62,258 nucleotides of DNA, taken from IMG/VR virus record IMGVR_UViG_3300009049_000003, positions 1 to 62,258 of that record; one strand, written 5' to 3'. Position numbers and translations under genes: made by a program. The DNA is from a virus. Shown here one piece after another: positions 17,437 to 25,150 of this stretch (the stretch's first letter is position 1; the number at the start of each line of letters is the position of its first letter). A model generated the notes under the pieces. The model had not been told where the DNA came from and ran no database searches. It was given only the letters and a program-made list of their open reading frames with translations.

Positions 17437-17957
17437 TGCACCGAAATAGCGATGCTCAATGGGTAAAGATGAATTTCGATATTCCTTGTTACGATATAGA
17501 ACAAGAATACCTATCAGTCAAAGAAGAATTAGTTATCAATAGACCGCAAGATGGTCATAAGGACTGGTTTGCAGCATCTTTATTCATTAAAGACAATATT
17601 ACAGAGGTAGGATTAAAATGTACTAAGACCGTAGAGTTCATCAAATCATTACCATATGATAGACTAGATGACGTTAGATTTTTAGTTATAAAACCTGAGG
17701 GATATATTGCTGAACACAGCGATGTTCCAGAACACAATTGGCTAGATACTCTTAATATGTCAATTTCATATCCTAATGGAAGTAAGTTCATTCTGAATGG
17801 AGAAGAAGTACCATACCATAAAGGTGCAGCATTTGTTTTGAATGTACACTATTCTCATTGGGTCGAAAATAAATCTGACGAAGAAAGATTGCATTTGATA
17901 ATACACGGAAAAAAGAAGAAAGAGTTTTGGAATGACATTATTGAAATTAGAATGTAG
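17436..17957 (+). CDS. 2-oxoglutarate/Fe(II) oxygenase of the aspartyl/asparaginyl beta-hydroxylase type
   Basis: 173 residues with a cupin-like core. H94-S-D96 and H141 form the 2-His-1-carboxylate iron site, and R151 in the HWVENKSDEERLHL segment is the usual 2-oxoglutarate anchor; HxVxNxSxxxRxHL is the family hallmark. Known members hydroxylate protein side chains or small molecules. In this operon a nucleotide, DNA or modification intermediate is a possible substrate, which is inference. Translation is coupled to the dCMP deaminase, and the methyltransferase gene starts five bases later. Confidence 0.75.
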   Translation: MHRNSDAQWVKMNFDIPCYDIEQEYLSVKEELVINRPQDGHKDWFAASLFIKDNITEVGLKCTKTVEFIKSLPYDRLDDVRFLVIKPEGYIAEHSDVPEHNWLDTLNMSISYPNGSKFILNGEEVPYHKGAAFVLNVHYSHWVENKSDEERLHLIIHGKKKKEFWNDIIEIRM

Positions 17958-17962
17958 TATCG

Positions 17963-18598
17963 ATGGCAACTAATTTAACTGATATTTACACCGGAGTAAA
18001 AAAGGACGATGCTAATAGAAGACAGAATGATTTTTATCCAACACCTCCTTTGGCAACATTCGTTCTAGGAAAGTATTGTAAACCGCCAAAAAATATTGTT
18101 GAGCCTTGTGCTGGCCGTGGTAATATATCTAAGCAACTTCAAAGAATGGGTCACAGCGTAACTAGTTATGATTTAAACTCTTATGATAATTGCTTGACTG
18201 AAGTCCACACACCTTATGATGCAATGGAACTGCAACCGCAATTTGCAGATGGTGTTGTGACAAATCCTCCTTATCACAAAGATTTACCAAGAAAACTAGC
18301 AGAGAAATTCATATCTGAATATGACTATACTGCAATGTTTTTACGTATTACATTTTTAGAGGGTAAGAAGAGAAAGAAATTGTTTACAAATAATCCTCCT
18401 AGTGATATAATCTTTTTATCTGATAGAGTTAAATTCAGTTCAGATCATATAGAACCTATCGAAAAAGAAGATCAGATAGGTGGTATGATTGCTTATATGT
18501 GGATAGTATGGGATAGAAGACATTCTTGGTCGGGCCTTACTAAAATGCAATGGGTTACTCTAGAAAATGAATACGAAGAATTTAGAAAAACTGTTTAG
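17963..18598 (+). CDS. Amino-group (probably N6-adenine) DNA methyltransferase
   Basis: 211 residues. DFYPTPP (23-29) is typical of phage adenine methylases, EPCAGRGNIS (47-56) is the SAM-binding motif I, and TNPPY (100-104) is the NPPY catalytic motif IV. It is short and lacks an evident separate target-recognition domain. It probably methylates phage DNA for protection from host nucleases. The target base is inferred from NPPY; N4-cytosine is not excluded. Confidence 0.75.
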   Translation: MATNLTDIYTGVKKDDANRRQNDFYPTPPLATFVLGKYCKPPKNIVEPCAGRGNISKQLQRMGHSVTSYDLNSYDNCLTEVHTPYDAMELQPQFADGVVTNPPYHKDLPRKLAEKFISEYDYTAMFLRITFLEGKKRKKLFTNNPPSDIIFLSDRVKFSSDHIEPIEKEDQIGGMIAYMWIVWDRRHSWSGLTKMQWVTLENEYEEFRKTV

Positions 18599-18607
18599 GA
18601 GAATATT

Positions 18608-19714
18608 ATGAAATCAGCAATGGCATCGCCTTTTGTTCCCATATCTTTTCAATTGCCAAACCATAGAGCTGCGCAAGGTGTAATTTATGCGGATATGATT
18701 AGTCATTACCTTGATGTTGGTGAAATGAAAATTATTATGTCTAAATCTTCTGTTCAGGGTGCGGCCGCAAAAGAAGCAGCTAAACAAGAAGATTTTAATC
18801 AATACGACAATCTTTATATCTATCATGGTAATGATCGTAAAGAAGGTGCAACAGATATTAATTTCTTTGGAGGAACAAAAGGTTTTCCTCATGCATATAA
18901 CATTCGTAATATTTCCAGATTTAAAGGTCAAGTCTATTCATTAGAATATGATATGCCAGATTATGCATCAATGTTAGAATATAAGCTTAACGCTATGAAA
19001 GCAAAAGAAGGTAATCTTGATTCTGTAGTTCCAGAGTTTAGAGAAGTAGATTTAGATAATCTAAGAGAAATGCAGAAGAACGCTATCACTATCAAACCAC
19101 AACATCCTACTTGGGATCGAATGGTTATTGGAGATAGTCATGCTATTTCAATGTATAGACCTGGTTACAATGTCAATTCAGTTCAATTTAAAACTTTATA
19201 TGGTGCGTTAGAAATGGGCCTTGAAAGTTTCATAAATAGAGATAATGTTAAACATATTGAGTGTTACTTTGGTAACATCGATATTAGACACCATCTTTGC
19301 AGACAAGACGATACTAAACAAGCGATAAGAACTCTTGTTGACCGTTATGTTGAAGCTGTAGACTCTTTGGATATGGAAAGTAAAGTGATTTGTGAGTTAT
19401 TACCAATCGAAAATGAACGCCGCAACTTGCCAAAATCTGGCATGTATAAAGGCACAAAGTTCTTCGGCTCTTGGGCTGAGCGTAATGATGCACGCTTATA
19501 TTTTAAAGAATATGCTATGAGTAAGGTTCAAGGAACAGATGTACAATTTAAGGAATGGATTACACCACATTTCTATAATGGCATAGGAGAACTTGATTTT
19601 AAAGCAATGGAAAGTCCAAAGTCTGTCCATCTTTCTAGAGAGTTTTATCCACATTGGCAAGGCAAAGAATATAATGATATCGAAGAAAATACTATAGAAG
19701 ATTTCTTTTCGTGA
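18608..19714 (+). CDS. GDSH-motif (SGNH-hydrolase-like) protein, function unknown
   Basis: 368 residues. The centre contains RMVIGDSHAISMY (near residue 172; GDS is SGNH block I) and YFGNIDIRHHL (near 221; resembles the G-N-D of blocks II/III). A SVHLS near residue 345 sits where SGNH enzymes have DxxH, but the Asp is absent. It ends EDFFS like other proteins here. The first 160 residues are unlike anything I recognise. It is in the modification operon and overlaps the C5-methyltransferase-like gene, so an acyl- or sugar-processing step in base modification is conceivable but unproven. Confidence 0.65.
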   Translation: MKSAMASPFVPISFQLPNHRAAQGVIYADMISHYLDVGEMKIIMSKSSVQGAAAKEAAKQEDFNQYDNLYIYHGNDRKEGATDINFFGGTKGFPHAYNIRNISRFKGQVYSLEYDMPDYASMLEYKLNAMKAKEGNLDSVVPEFREVDLDNLREMQKNAITIKPQHPTWDRMVIGDSHAISMYRPGYNVNSVQFKTLYGALEMGLESFINRDNVKHIECYFGNIDIRHHLCRQDDTKQAIRTLVDRYVEAVDSLDMESKVICELLPIENERRNLPKSGMYKGTKFFGSWAERNDARLYFKEYAMSKVQGTDVQFKEWITPHFYNGIGELDFKAMESPKSVHLSREFYPHWQGKEYNDIEENTIEDFFS

Positions 19715-20925
19715 AGCACGCCACTATTATACCCTTAATAGGTGGTGAAGCTCTTGCATCTACAGAAGTATTTGGTTCAAAGCCAGAGTATATTTTATCG
19801 TATGAAGCATTTAAAGATAATGAACAACATCTTTTGAATTATTGGGAAAATAAAGTTCCTTATTATATTCTCGATAAGGGCCAATCTCCTGACTTAAACC
19901 AGAAAATAGATGTTGTATCAAGTGTTTGTCCGTGTGCAGGTTTAAGTACTATGCATCATGCTCACGGCGAAACAAACGAGAATAACCAATGGATGGAGCT
20001 AAGCGCAGAGTATATTCTTTCTAATGTAAAGCCAAATGTATTTTGGGGAGAGAACGCTGCATCACTATCTGGAAAGATAGGCGAGTTTATGCTTAATAAG
20101 CTTAGACAAATCGGATTAGATAATGGTTATTCGATGTCTTTATATCTTACTAAAAATATTAAACATGGTGTTCCTCAGTTCAGAAAGCGTACATTTTATT
20201 TCTTTTGGAAGAAAGACATGTTCGGTGAAAAAACTCCTGTTCTGCACTTTTATAATAAACCTCACAAGAAAATAGAAGATATTATTAACGGTGTAACATC
20301 AAATACTCAAATGGATGTGATCAATAAGAAAATTCCTTCTAAGGATGATCCTTACTATCGTTACCTTTTAGAAGAAGTTCATGGTGGGATTACTCATAGA
20401 GAATATCATGATATAATGGTAACAAAAAACGTAAGGGCAAATGACGCTGAATGCGCGATTGAACGTGCAGGTCATGACTATAAAAGAATAGCTAAATGGA
20501 TGGGTGATAACGGATATCATAGAGAAGTTCCAAAATGTGAACGTAAATATGAAAAGCTTCAGGCTGGAGGCAATCTTATGAGAAGAGGAACAATGGTTCC
20601 TAAAGATTATATTGGAGCTTTCGTTGGTCATTACCCAAAAATGTTAACTCATCCATACGAAGATAGATATATAACTATTCGAGAAGCAATGACTATTATG
20701 GGTTTGCCTCAAGACTTTGAGTTGTTAGATCCAAAGAATTCTATCAATCACATCTGCCAAAACGTTCCTTACGAAACAGCAAAGGATATGGCTACTGAGA
20801 TTAAACACGTATTCGAAGGAAATAGACCTTGGTCAGATACAGACTTTTTGTTTCAAACGAATATAGATGAAACAACAGAACAATGGAATGTAACTGAAAA
20901 TAACCTCGAAAGCTTTTTCGGTTGA
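19711..20925 (+). CDS. DNA cytosine-C5 methyltransferase-like protein
   Basis: 404 residues from a GTG (19711) overlapping the previous stop (GTGA). C5-methyltransferase motifs in order: a divergent motif I IPLIGGEALASTEVFG (7-22) where FxGxGG is usual, P74-C75 in CPCAGLS (motif IV, nucleophile Cys, PCQ changed to PCA), GENAAS (113-118, motif VI ENV), HGVPQFRKRTF (152-162, motif VIII), YITIREAMTIMGLP (motif IX) and a C-terminal CQNVPYETAKDMA (motif X). The catalytic Cys and Arg are present. Since gp42 would already place hydroxymethyl at C5, the role is puzzling. It ends LESFFG, a clamp-type tail. Confidence 0.75.
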   Translation: MKHATIIPLIGGEALASTEVFGSKPEYILSYEAFKDNEQHLLNYWENKVPYYILDKGQSPDLNQKIDVVSSVCPCAGLSTMHHAHGETNENNQWMELSAEYILSNVKPNVFWGENAASLSGKIGEFMLNKLRQIGLDNGYSMSLYLTKNIKHGVPQFRKRTFYFFWKKDMFGEKTPVLHFYNKPHKKIEDIINGVTSNTQMDVINKKIPSKDDPYYRYLLEEVHGGITHREYHDIMVTKNVRANDAECAIERAGHDYKRIAKWMGDNGYHREVPKCERKYEKLQAGGNLMRRGTMVPKDYIGAFVGHYPKMLTHPYEDRYITIREAMTIMGLPQDFELLDPKNSINHICQNVPYETAKDMATEIKHVFEGNRPWSDTDFLFQTNIDETTEQWNVTENNLESFFG

Positions 20926-20949
20926 CATTTTATCAATACAATATACAAT
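20922..20949 (+). promoter_or_regulatory. Sigma-70-type promoter for dexA
   Basis: TTGACA (20922-20927), 16-nt spacer, TACAAT (20944-20949), 26 nt before dexA. The TGA in TTGACA is the stop codon of the preceding gene. Confidence 0.7.
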
Positions 20950-20974
20950 ACGACTATGTAACGAAAGTGAGAAT

Positions 20975-21613
20975 ATGAGAAAAGATTTTATTTTAGATTT
21001 CGAAACCATCGGTAGTGATGCAAAAGTAATACCAGTTATTAATTGTGCTTACACTACATTTGAATGGGATAGGTTTGAATCCGATAACCCTTACTCTTTC
21101 CAAGAGTTAGTAGCTACAATGCAGAAATCTAAACTTGACATTAAAGACCAGATGCAGAATCACGGTTGTAAGTATACTAGCGCAGATTTGCAATGGTGGC
21201 TTGATAAACCTGCTGCACTAAGAGTTGACTTAAAACCAAGCGAAGACGATTTAAACCCAAATCAATTCATGGCAAAACTACTTGACTACTTATTAAGCTC
21301 TAATAAGATTTCTTATTGGTGGAGTAGGTCAAACACATTCGATCCCATTATTCTCGATAGAATGGCAGAGATCTCAAACAAAAAGAACCAATTAAGTGCT
21401 TACTTGCCTTATTGGAAAGTAAGAGATACGAGAACTTATATCGATGCAAAGTTCAACTTTCCAGGAAACAACGGATTTTGTCCGTTTCCTGACGAAGAAA
21501 AATGGGAAATTACATTTAACGCTCACGATGCAAAACATGATGTAGCGGCTGATATCATGAGATTACAGGCAATCACTCGAGCAGAATTAGATATGGAGTT
21601 ACCTAATGGCTAA
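20975..21613 (+). CDS. dexA: Exonuclease A (DexA), 3'-5' DnaQ-like exonuclease
   Basis: 212 residues (T4 DexA 227). DnaQ-fold acidic motifs: LDFETIG (about 8-14, DxE), WSRSNTFDPIILDRM (about 115-129) and HDAKHDVAADIMRLQ (about 183-197, HxAxxD). T4 DexA degrades DNA from 3' ends and can substitute in DNA turnover. It overlaps the glycosyltransferase start by eight bases, so the two are probably one transcript. Confidence 0.88.
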   Translation: MRKDFILDFETIGSDAKVIPVINCAYTTFEWDRFESDNPYSFQELVATMQKSKLDIKDQMQNHGCKYTSADLQWWLDKPAALRVDLKPSEDDLNPNQFMAKLLDYLLSSNKISYWWSRSNTFDPIILDRMAEISNKKNQLSAYLPYWKVRDTRTYIDAKFNFPGNNGFCPFPDEEKWEITFNAHDAKHDVAADIMRLQAITRAELDMELPNG

Positions 21614-22475
21614 TTTACAAATTTCAGTGGAAGAACTTAGAAAATACAAGATATTTGTAGGTACCCCAATGTACGGTGGTAATTGCACTGGTTCTTATAC
21701 TAAATCATGCACAGACTTAGCGATGATATGCGCTGCTAATGGCATTACGATTAAGTTTTATTATTTGTTTAATGAAAGCTTAATTCAAAGAGCAAGAAAT
21801 TACGTGGTAGATGAATTTATGAGATCTGATTGTACGCATCTAATATTCATAGATAGCGATATTGCTTTTGATCCAAGAGATGTTCTTGGCATGCTTGCCA
21901 TACAAGTAGCAGATCCTAAAAAATATAATATTGTTACTGGACCATATCCAAAGAAAACTATAGCTTGGGAAAAAGTAAAAGCCGCGGCAGATCAAGGTAA
22001 AGCAGATGAATCGCCCTTTGAACTTGACCAATACACTGCTGATTATGTGTTTAATCCAGTCAATAAACTTAAAAGTTTTAATATGGCAGAACCTTTAGAA
22101 ATCGGTGAAGGCGGTACAGGATTTATGTGTATTCCAAGAGAAACTTTTGAAACATACAAAAAAGCTTACCCAGAATATTCATACAAACCAGATCATGCCC
22201 GCACTGAAAACTTTGACGGCACGAATGAGATTATGGCTTACTTCGATTGTGTTATTGATGCAGGATCAAAAAGATATCTAAGTGAAGATTACTTCTTTTG
22301 CAGACAATCTCGTAAAGCTGGAATGAAAGTTTGGATGTGTCCTTGGATGAAGATAAACCATATAGGTACTTACATCTTCAAGGGAAATATGGGAGCTATA
22401 GGATCACTTGGCGTATCAGCGACAGCAGATAAGTCATCTTCTAAACGAAGCTACAAGAAAAACAAAAAAAGTTGA
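21606..22475 (+). CDS. GT-A (family 2-like) glycosyltransferase, candidate DNA-base glycosyltransferase
   Basis: 289 residues. IFVGTPMYGG at the start, SLIQRARNYVVDEFM (58-72), and HLIFIDSDIAFDP with the metal-binding D83-S-D85 (DxD) are typical of GT-A glycosyltransferases using a nucleotide sugar. LSEDYFFCRQSRKAGMKVW near residue 224 is the ED-containing acceptor or catalytic region. A Lys/Ser-rich tail (about 275-289) could bind DNA. No T4 alpha- or beta-glucosyltransferase homologue is in the window, so this is the best candidate to glycosylate hydroxymethylcytosine; modification of a cell or virion surface is the alternative. Confidence 0.8.
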   Translation: MANLQISVEELRKYKIFVGTPMYGGNCTGSYTKSCTDLAMICAANGITIKFYYLFNESLIQRARNYVVDEFMRSDCTHLIFIDSDIAFDPRDVLGMLAIQVADPKKYNIVTGPYPKKTIAWEKVKAAADQGKADESPFELDQYTADYVFNPVNKLKSFNMAEPLEIGEGGTGFMCIPRETFETYKKAYPEYSYKPDHARTENFDGTNEIMAYFDCVIDAGSKRYLSEDYFFCRQSRKAGMKVWMCPWMKINHIGTYIFKGNMGAIGSLGVSATADKSSSKRSYKKNKKS

Positions 22476-22500
22476 CATTTTCGCAATATTAAAGTAAGAT
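22472..22500 (+). promoter_or_regulatory. Sigma-70-type promoter for gene 45
   Basis: TTGACA (22472-22477), 17-nt spacer, TAAGAT (22495-22500), 33 nt before gene 45. The TGA in TTGACA is the glycosyltransferase stop. Confidence 0.7.
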
Positions 22501-22532
22501 ACAATCTATATAATACAATAGGAGACTATATA

Positions 22533-23195
22533 ATGAAATTTTCTGAAAATACTCTTACAATACTTAAGAGTTTCTCTACTATCAACAAGTCTATCTTGTT
22601 GAAACCTGGCAATACACTTAAAACAATCACACCAGAGAAAACATTAGTTGCTAAAGCAACCATCTCTGAAAGCTTACCTTCTGAAGCATGTGTATATGAT
22701 TTATCAAGATTTCTTTCAATTTTAGGCCTTTATAAGGACCCTGACGTTGAGTTTCATGATAAATACTTCACTATTGCTGAAGGTAAACAACGTACAAAAT
22801 ACGCGTTTGCCGATATTTCAATGATACATGCAGCCCCAGAAAAAGATATCGAATTGCCATCATCAGATGTTATTGTTGATGTTCTTTGGGACGACATGCA
22901 ATCTGTAATCAAAGCTGCTGGTGTTCTTCAGTTTAATGAAGTTGCATTTGTTGGTAGTGAAGGTAAAGTATACCTGAAAGCTATTAATAGCGCAGATACA
23001 AGCGCCGATGATTATGGTGTTGAAATTGGCACAACACAAGACGAATTTAAGGTTATTATCAAAACTGATAATCTTAAGCTCCTACCTCAGAACTATCATG
23101 TTACCCTTTGCGCAAAGGGTATCTCTGAGTTTAAAGGGGAAACCGCTACTTATTATGTAGCAATTGATACTAAGTCGACTTATCAGAAAGGATAA
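22533..23195 (+). CDS. 45: Sliding clamp gp45
   Basis: 220 residues (T4 228). The start MKFSENTLTILKSFSTINKSILLKPGN parallels T4 MKLSKDTTALLKNFATINSGIMLKSGQ in shorter runs, VYDLSRFLSILGL matches T4 IYDLNGFLGILSL, and the C-terminal LCAKGISEFKGE matches T4 LWAKGKQGAAKFEGE. It forms the trimeric ring that holds gp43 on DNA and, in T4, activates late transcription with gp55. Followed after three bases by a small gene and then the clamp loader. Confidence 0.95.
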   Translation: MKFSENTLTILKSFSTINKSILLKPGNTLKTITPEKTLVAKATISESLPSEACVYDLSRFLSILGLYKDPDVEFHDKYFTIAEGKQRTKYAFADISMIHAAPEKDIELPSSDVIVDVLWDDMQSVIKAAGVLQFNEVAFVGSEGKVYLKAINSADTSADDYGVEIGTTQDEFKVIIKTDNLKLLPQNYHVTLCAKGISEFKGETATYYVAIDTKSTYQKG

Positions 23196-23198
23196 AAT

Positions 23199-23462
23199 AT
23201 GAGCGATCAAGAACAACCACAACAAGAGCCAGTAAATCTGTCTCTTCAAGATATCGCAACCGTCGTACAATTGATTGACGTAGTCAGTCGCCGCGGTGGT
23301 ATTGAAGGCCGAGAACTTGCAGGCATTGGAATGCTTCGTAATAAATTCGAAGTTTTCTTGCAGCAAAATGCACCGCAAGGTGAAGCACCAGAAGGTAGTA
23401 TGCCGGTAGACGCACCAGCAGCTGTACCTGAAGATGCACCGCTTGCTGACAAGGTTCAGTAA
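23199..23462 (+). CDS. Small protein between clamp and clamp loader, function unknown
   Basis: 87 residues, three bases after gene 45. A helical core DIATVVQLIDVVSRRGGIEGRE (in two parts, about 18-40) followed by MLRNKFEVFLQ, and a Pro/Ala/Asp-rich disordered C-terminus (about 58-87). Similar small proteins in this position are familiar from marine T4-like phages, without an assigned function. The position suggests a replisome accessory role, which is inference. Confidence 0.75.
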   Translation: MSDQEQPQQEPVNLSLQDIATVVQLIDVVSRRGGIEGRELAGIGMLRNKFEVFLQQNAPQGEAPEGSMPVDAPAAVPEDAPLADKVQ

Positions 23463-23524
23463 TACTAAACGACGCAGGCTCTCGTTATAAACCTGCAATT
23501 TATATATTATGAAATGGTGATTAT

Positions 23525-24478
23525 ATGTCTATTGATGCTAAAGCAAATGAAGTACTGTGGGTTGAAAAGTATCGACCACAAAAAATAAACGATACAATTC
23601 TACCAGAAAACACCAAGGCAATGTTTAAAAAGTTTGTAGCTGATGATAGCATTCCAAACTTATTGTTGTCTGGTGGTCCAGGTGTAGGTAAAACAACTAT
23701 CGCAAAAGCCATGCTTGAAGAAATGGGTTGTGATTATATTGTAAAGAATGGTTCATTGAATGTTAACATTGATACTCTTCGTTATGATATTTCAACATAT
23801 GCCTCGGCTGTATCCCTTAGTGGTGGTCGTAAATATGTTATCTTTGATGAAGCTGACTACCTAAACGCTGCAAATGTTCAACCAGCTTTACGTAACTTTA
23901 TCGAAGAATATTCATCTAATTGCGGATTTATATTTACGTGTAACTTTAAAAACCGTATCATTGCACCTCTCCGCTCTCGTTTGAGTGAAGTTGATTTCAC
24001 TATAGAAACAACTGATAGACCATCTATGGCAGCACAATTCTATAAACGCGTGCTACAAATACTTGAGTTAGAACAGGTAGATTTTGATAAAAAAGTAGTT
24101 GCTAAAGTTATTGAGCGCCACTTCCCTGATTTCCGTCGTGTACTTACTGAGCTACAATCATATGCAGCTTCAGGTCGTATTGATGAAGGCATATTTGTTA
24201 ATCTAAAACAAGATTCAATGGATGAAATATTCAGGCTACTTAAAGCTAAAGACTTTACTAACATGAGAAAATGGGTTGCAAACAATTCAGATCAAGATAT
24301 GAATGAAATGTTTAGGCGTATATATGATATGGCTTCTGAAAAGATTGAATTGCGTTCATTACCAGGTTTCGTAGTTACTCTTGCTGATTACATGTACAAA
24401 GCTAACTTCGTAGCTGACTTAGAAGTTAACATGGTTGCTTTCTTAACAGAAGTAATGATGGAAGCAGAGTATAAATGA
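23525..24478 (+). CDS. 44: Clamp loader large subunit gp44 (AAA+ ATPase)
   Basis: 317 residues (T4 319). Walker A GGPGVGKTT (50-58), Walker B YVIFDEAD (104-111), sensor 1 FTCNFKNRI near 138, and the arginine-finger box LRSRLSEVDF near 149. Four gp44 with one gp62 load gp45 onto primer-template DNA. A GCAGG/CCTGC hairpin (23473-23496) precedes the gene and could affect its translation; in T4 this region is a RegA target. It overlaps the next gene by four bases. Confidence 0.95.
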   Translation: MSIDAKANEVLWVEKYRPQKINDTILPENTKAMFKKFVADDSIPNLLLSGGPGVGKTTIAKAMLEEMGCDYIVKNGSLNVNIDTLRYDISTYASAVSLSGGRKYVIFDEADYLNAANVQPALRNFIEEYSSNCGFIFTCNFKNRIIAPLRSRLSEVDFTIETTDRPSMAAQFYKRVLQILELEQVDFDKKVVAKVIERHFPDFRRVLTELQSYAASGRIDEGIFVNLKQDSMDEIFRLLKAKDFTNMRKWVANNSDQDMNEMFRRIYDMASEKIELRSLPGFVVTLADYMYKANFVADLEVNMVAFLTEVMMEAEYK

Positions 24479-24684
24479 GTGATTGGATTAAAAAGTTAGT
24501 TGGTATGCAAGAGTGTTTTAACTGTAACAAGTATATCACAAAGAAGCAAGTTTATAGTGTAGACGTTGACACTATGGAAGGACCGTTACATCTTAAGCTA
24601 TGTCAAGATTGTTCTGGTGATTTTGATGATATGATGAAAGATTTAGAGGAGAATTTAGATGCCCAAAGAAATAACACCCTTTGA
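24475..24684 (+). CDS. Small zinc-ribbon protein inserted between 44 and 62
   Basis: 69 residues. Two CxxC pairs, C14xxC17 (ECFNCNKYI) and CQDC near residues 43-46, form an apparent zinc ribbon, followed by an acidic tail. It overlaps gene 44 (ATGA) and gene 62 (26 bases). In T4, 44 and 62 are directly adjacent, so a co-translated zinc protein here may be an accessory of the clamp loader, though no function is established. Confidence 0.75.
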   Translation: MSDWIKKLVGMQECFNCNKYITKKQVYSVDVDTMEGPLHLKLCQDCSGDFDDMMKDLEENLDAQRNNTL

Positions 24685-25063
24685 TTTTATGAATGCTGCG
24701 TCTTTCTCTAAGGACGATATCATATCTAATAATGATAATCCTGAAATAGCAGAGAATTTGTACTCAGCTTATATCGTAAATAGAGGTTTTACAAACTTTG
24801 AAGATACTATCCTACATGCTAATGAAATGAATATGAGATCTCATCTACCAGCTAAAGCGCAATTTGATTACTATAGAACAGCGCTACGTAAACGTAAACG
24901 CTTTAGTAAATGGCCTAAGGCCGATAAGAGTAAAGATCTCGATGCAATACAAGAAGTTTACCAATGCAATAGAACAGTTGCTAAACAATATTTAAAAGCC
25001 TTGAGCGCAGATGATCTTAAATCAGTTCATTCACGCCTTGAGATTGGCGGGTCTACCAGGTGA
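24659..25063 (+). CDS. 62: Clamp loader small subunit gp62
   Basis: 134 residues (T4 gp62 187, so C-terminally short). PFDFMNAASFSKDDI (about 7-21), YIVNRGFTNFEDTILHANEMN (in two parts, about 38-58) and QFDYYRTALRKRKRFSKW (69-86) match the gp62 pattern. It bridges the gp44 ATPases in the loader. The short length, lacking the T4 C-terminal part, is common in marine relatives. An AGAGGAG site precedes the ATG. Confidence 0.85.
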   Translation: MPKEITPFDFMNAASFSKDDIISNNDNPEIAENLYSAYIVNRGFTNFEDTILHANEMNMRSHLPAKAQFDYYRTALRKRKRFSKWPKADKSKDLDAIQEVYQCNRTVAKQYLKALSADDLKSVHSRLEIGGSTR

Positions 25064-25075
25064 ATACTTACTTCT

Positions 25076-25083
25076 GATAAATA
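25076..25083 (+). promoter_or_regulatory. Late-promoter-like box GATAAATA upstream of regA
   Basis: GATAAATA, one mismatch from TATAAATA, about 70 nt before regA in the 80-nt gap after gene 62. The same variant precedes genes at 2392, 30628 and 47517. Confidence 0.3.
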
Positions 25084-25150
25084 ATTACAACGGTTGAGCT
25101 ATTTGAAGCCGTACCATACATAATAATAATAAAAAGAAGGCGATGTGGTT

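Noticed and set aside
23082-23498. 138-codon minus-strand frame over gene 45 and its small neighbour
   Set aside because: It covers two well-supported plus-strand genes, has no ribosome site, and its translation is Cys/Leu-rich without family features.
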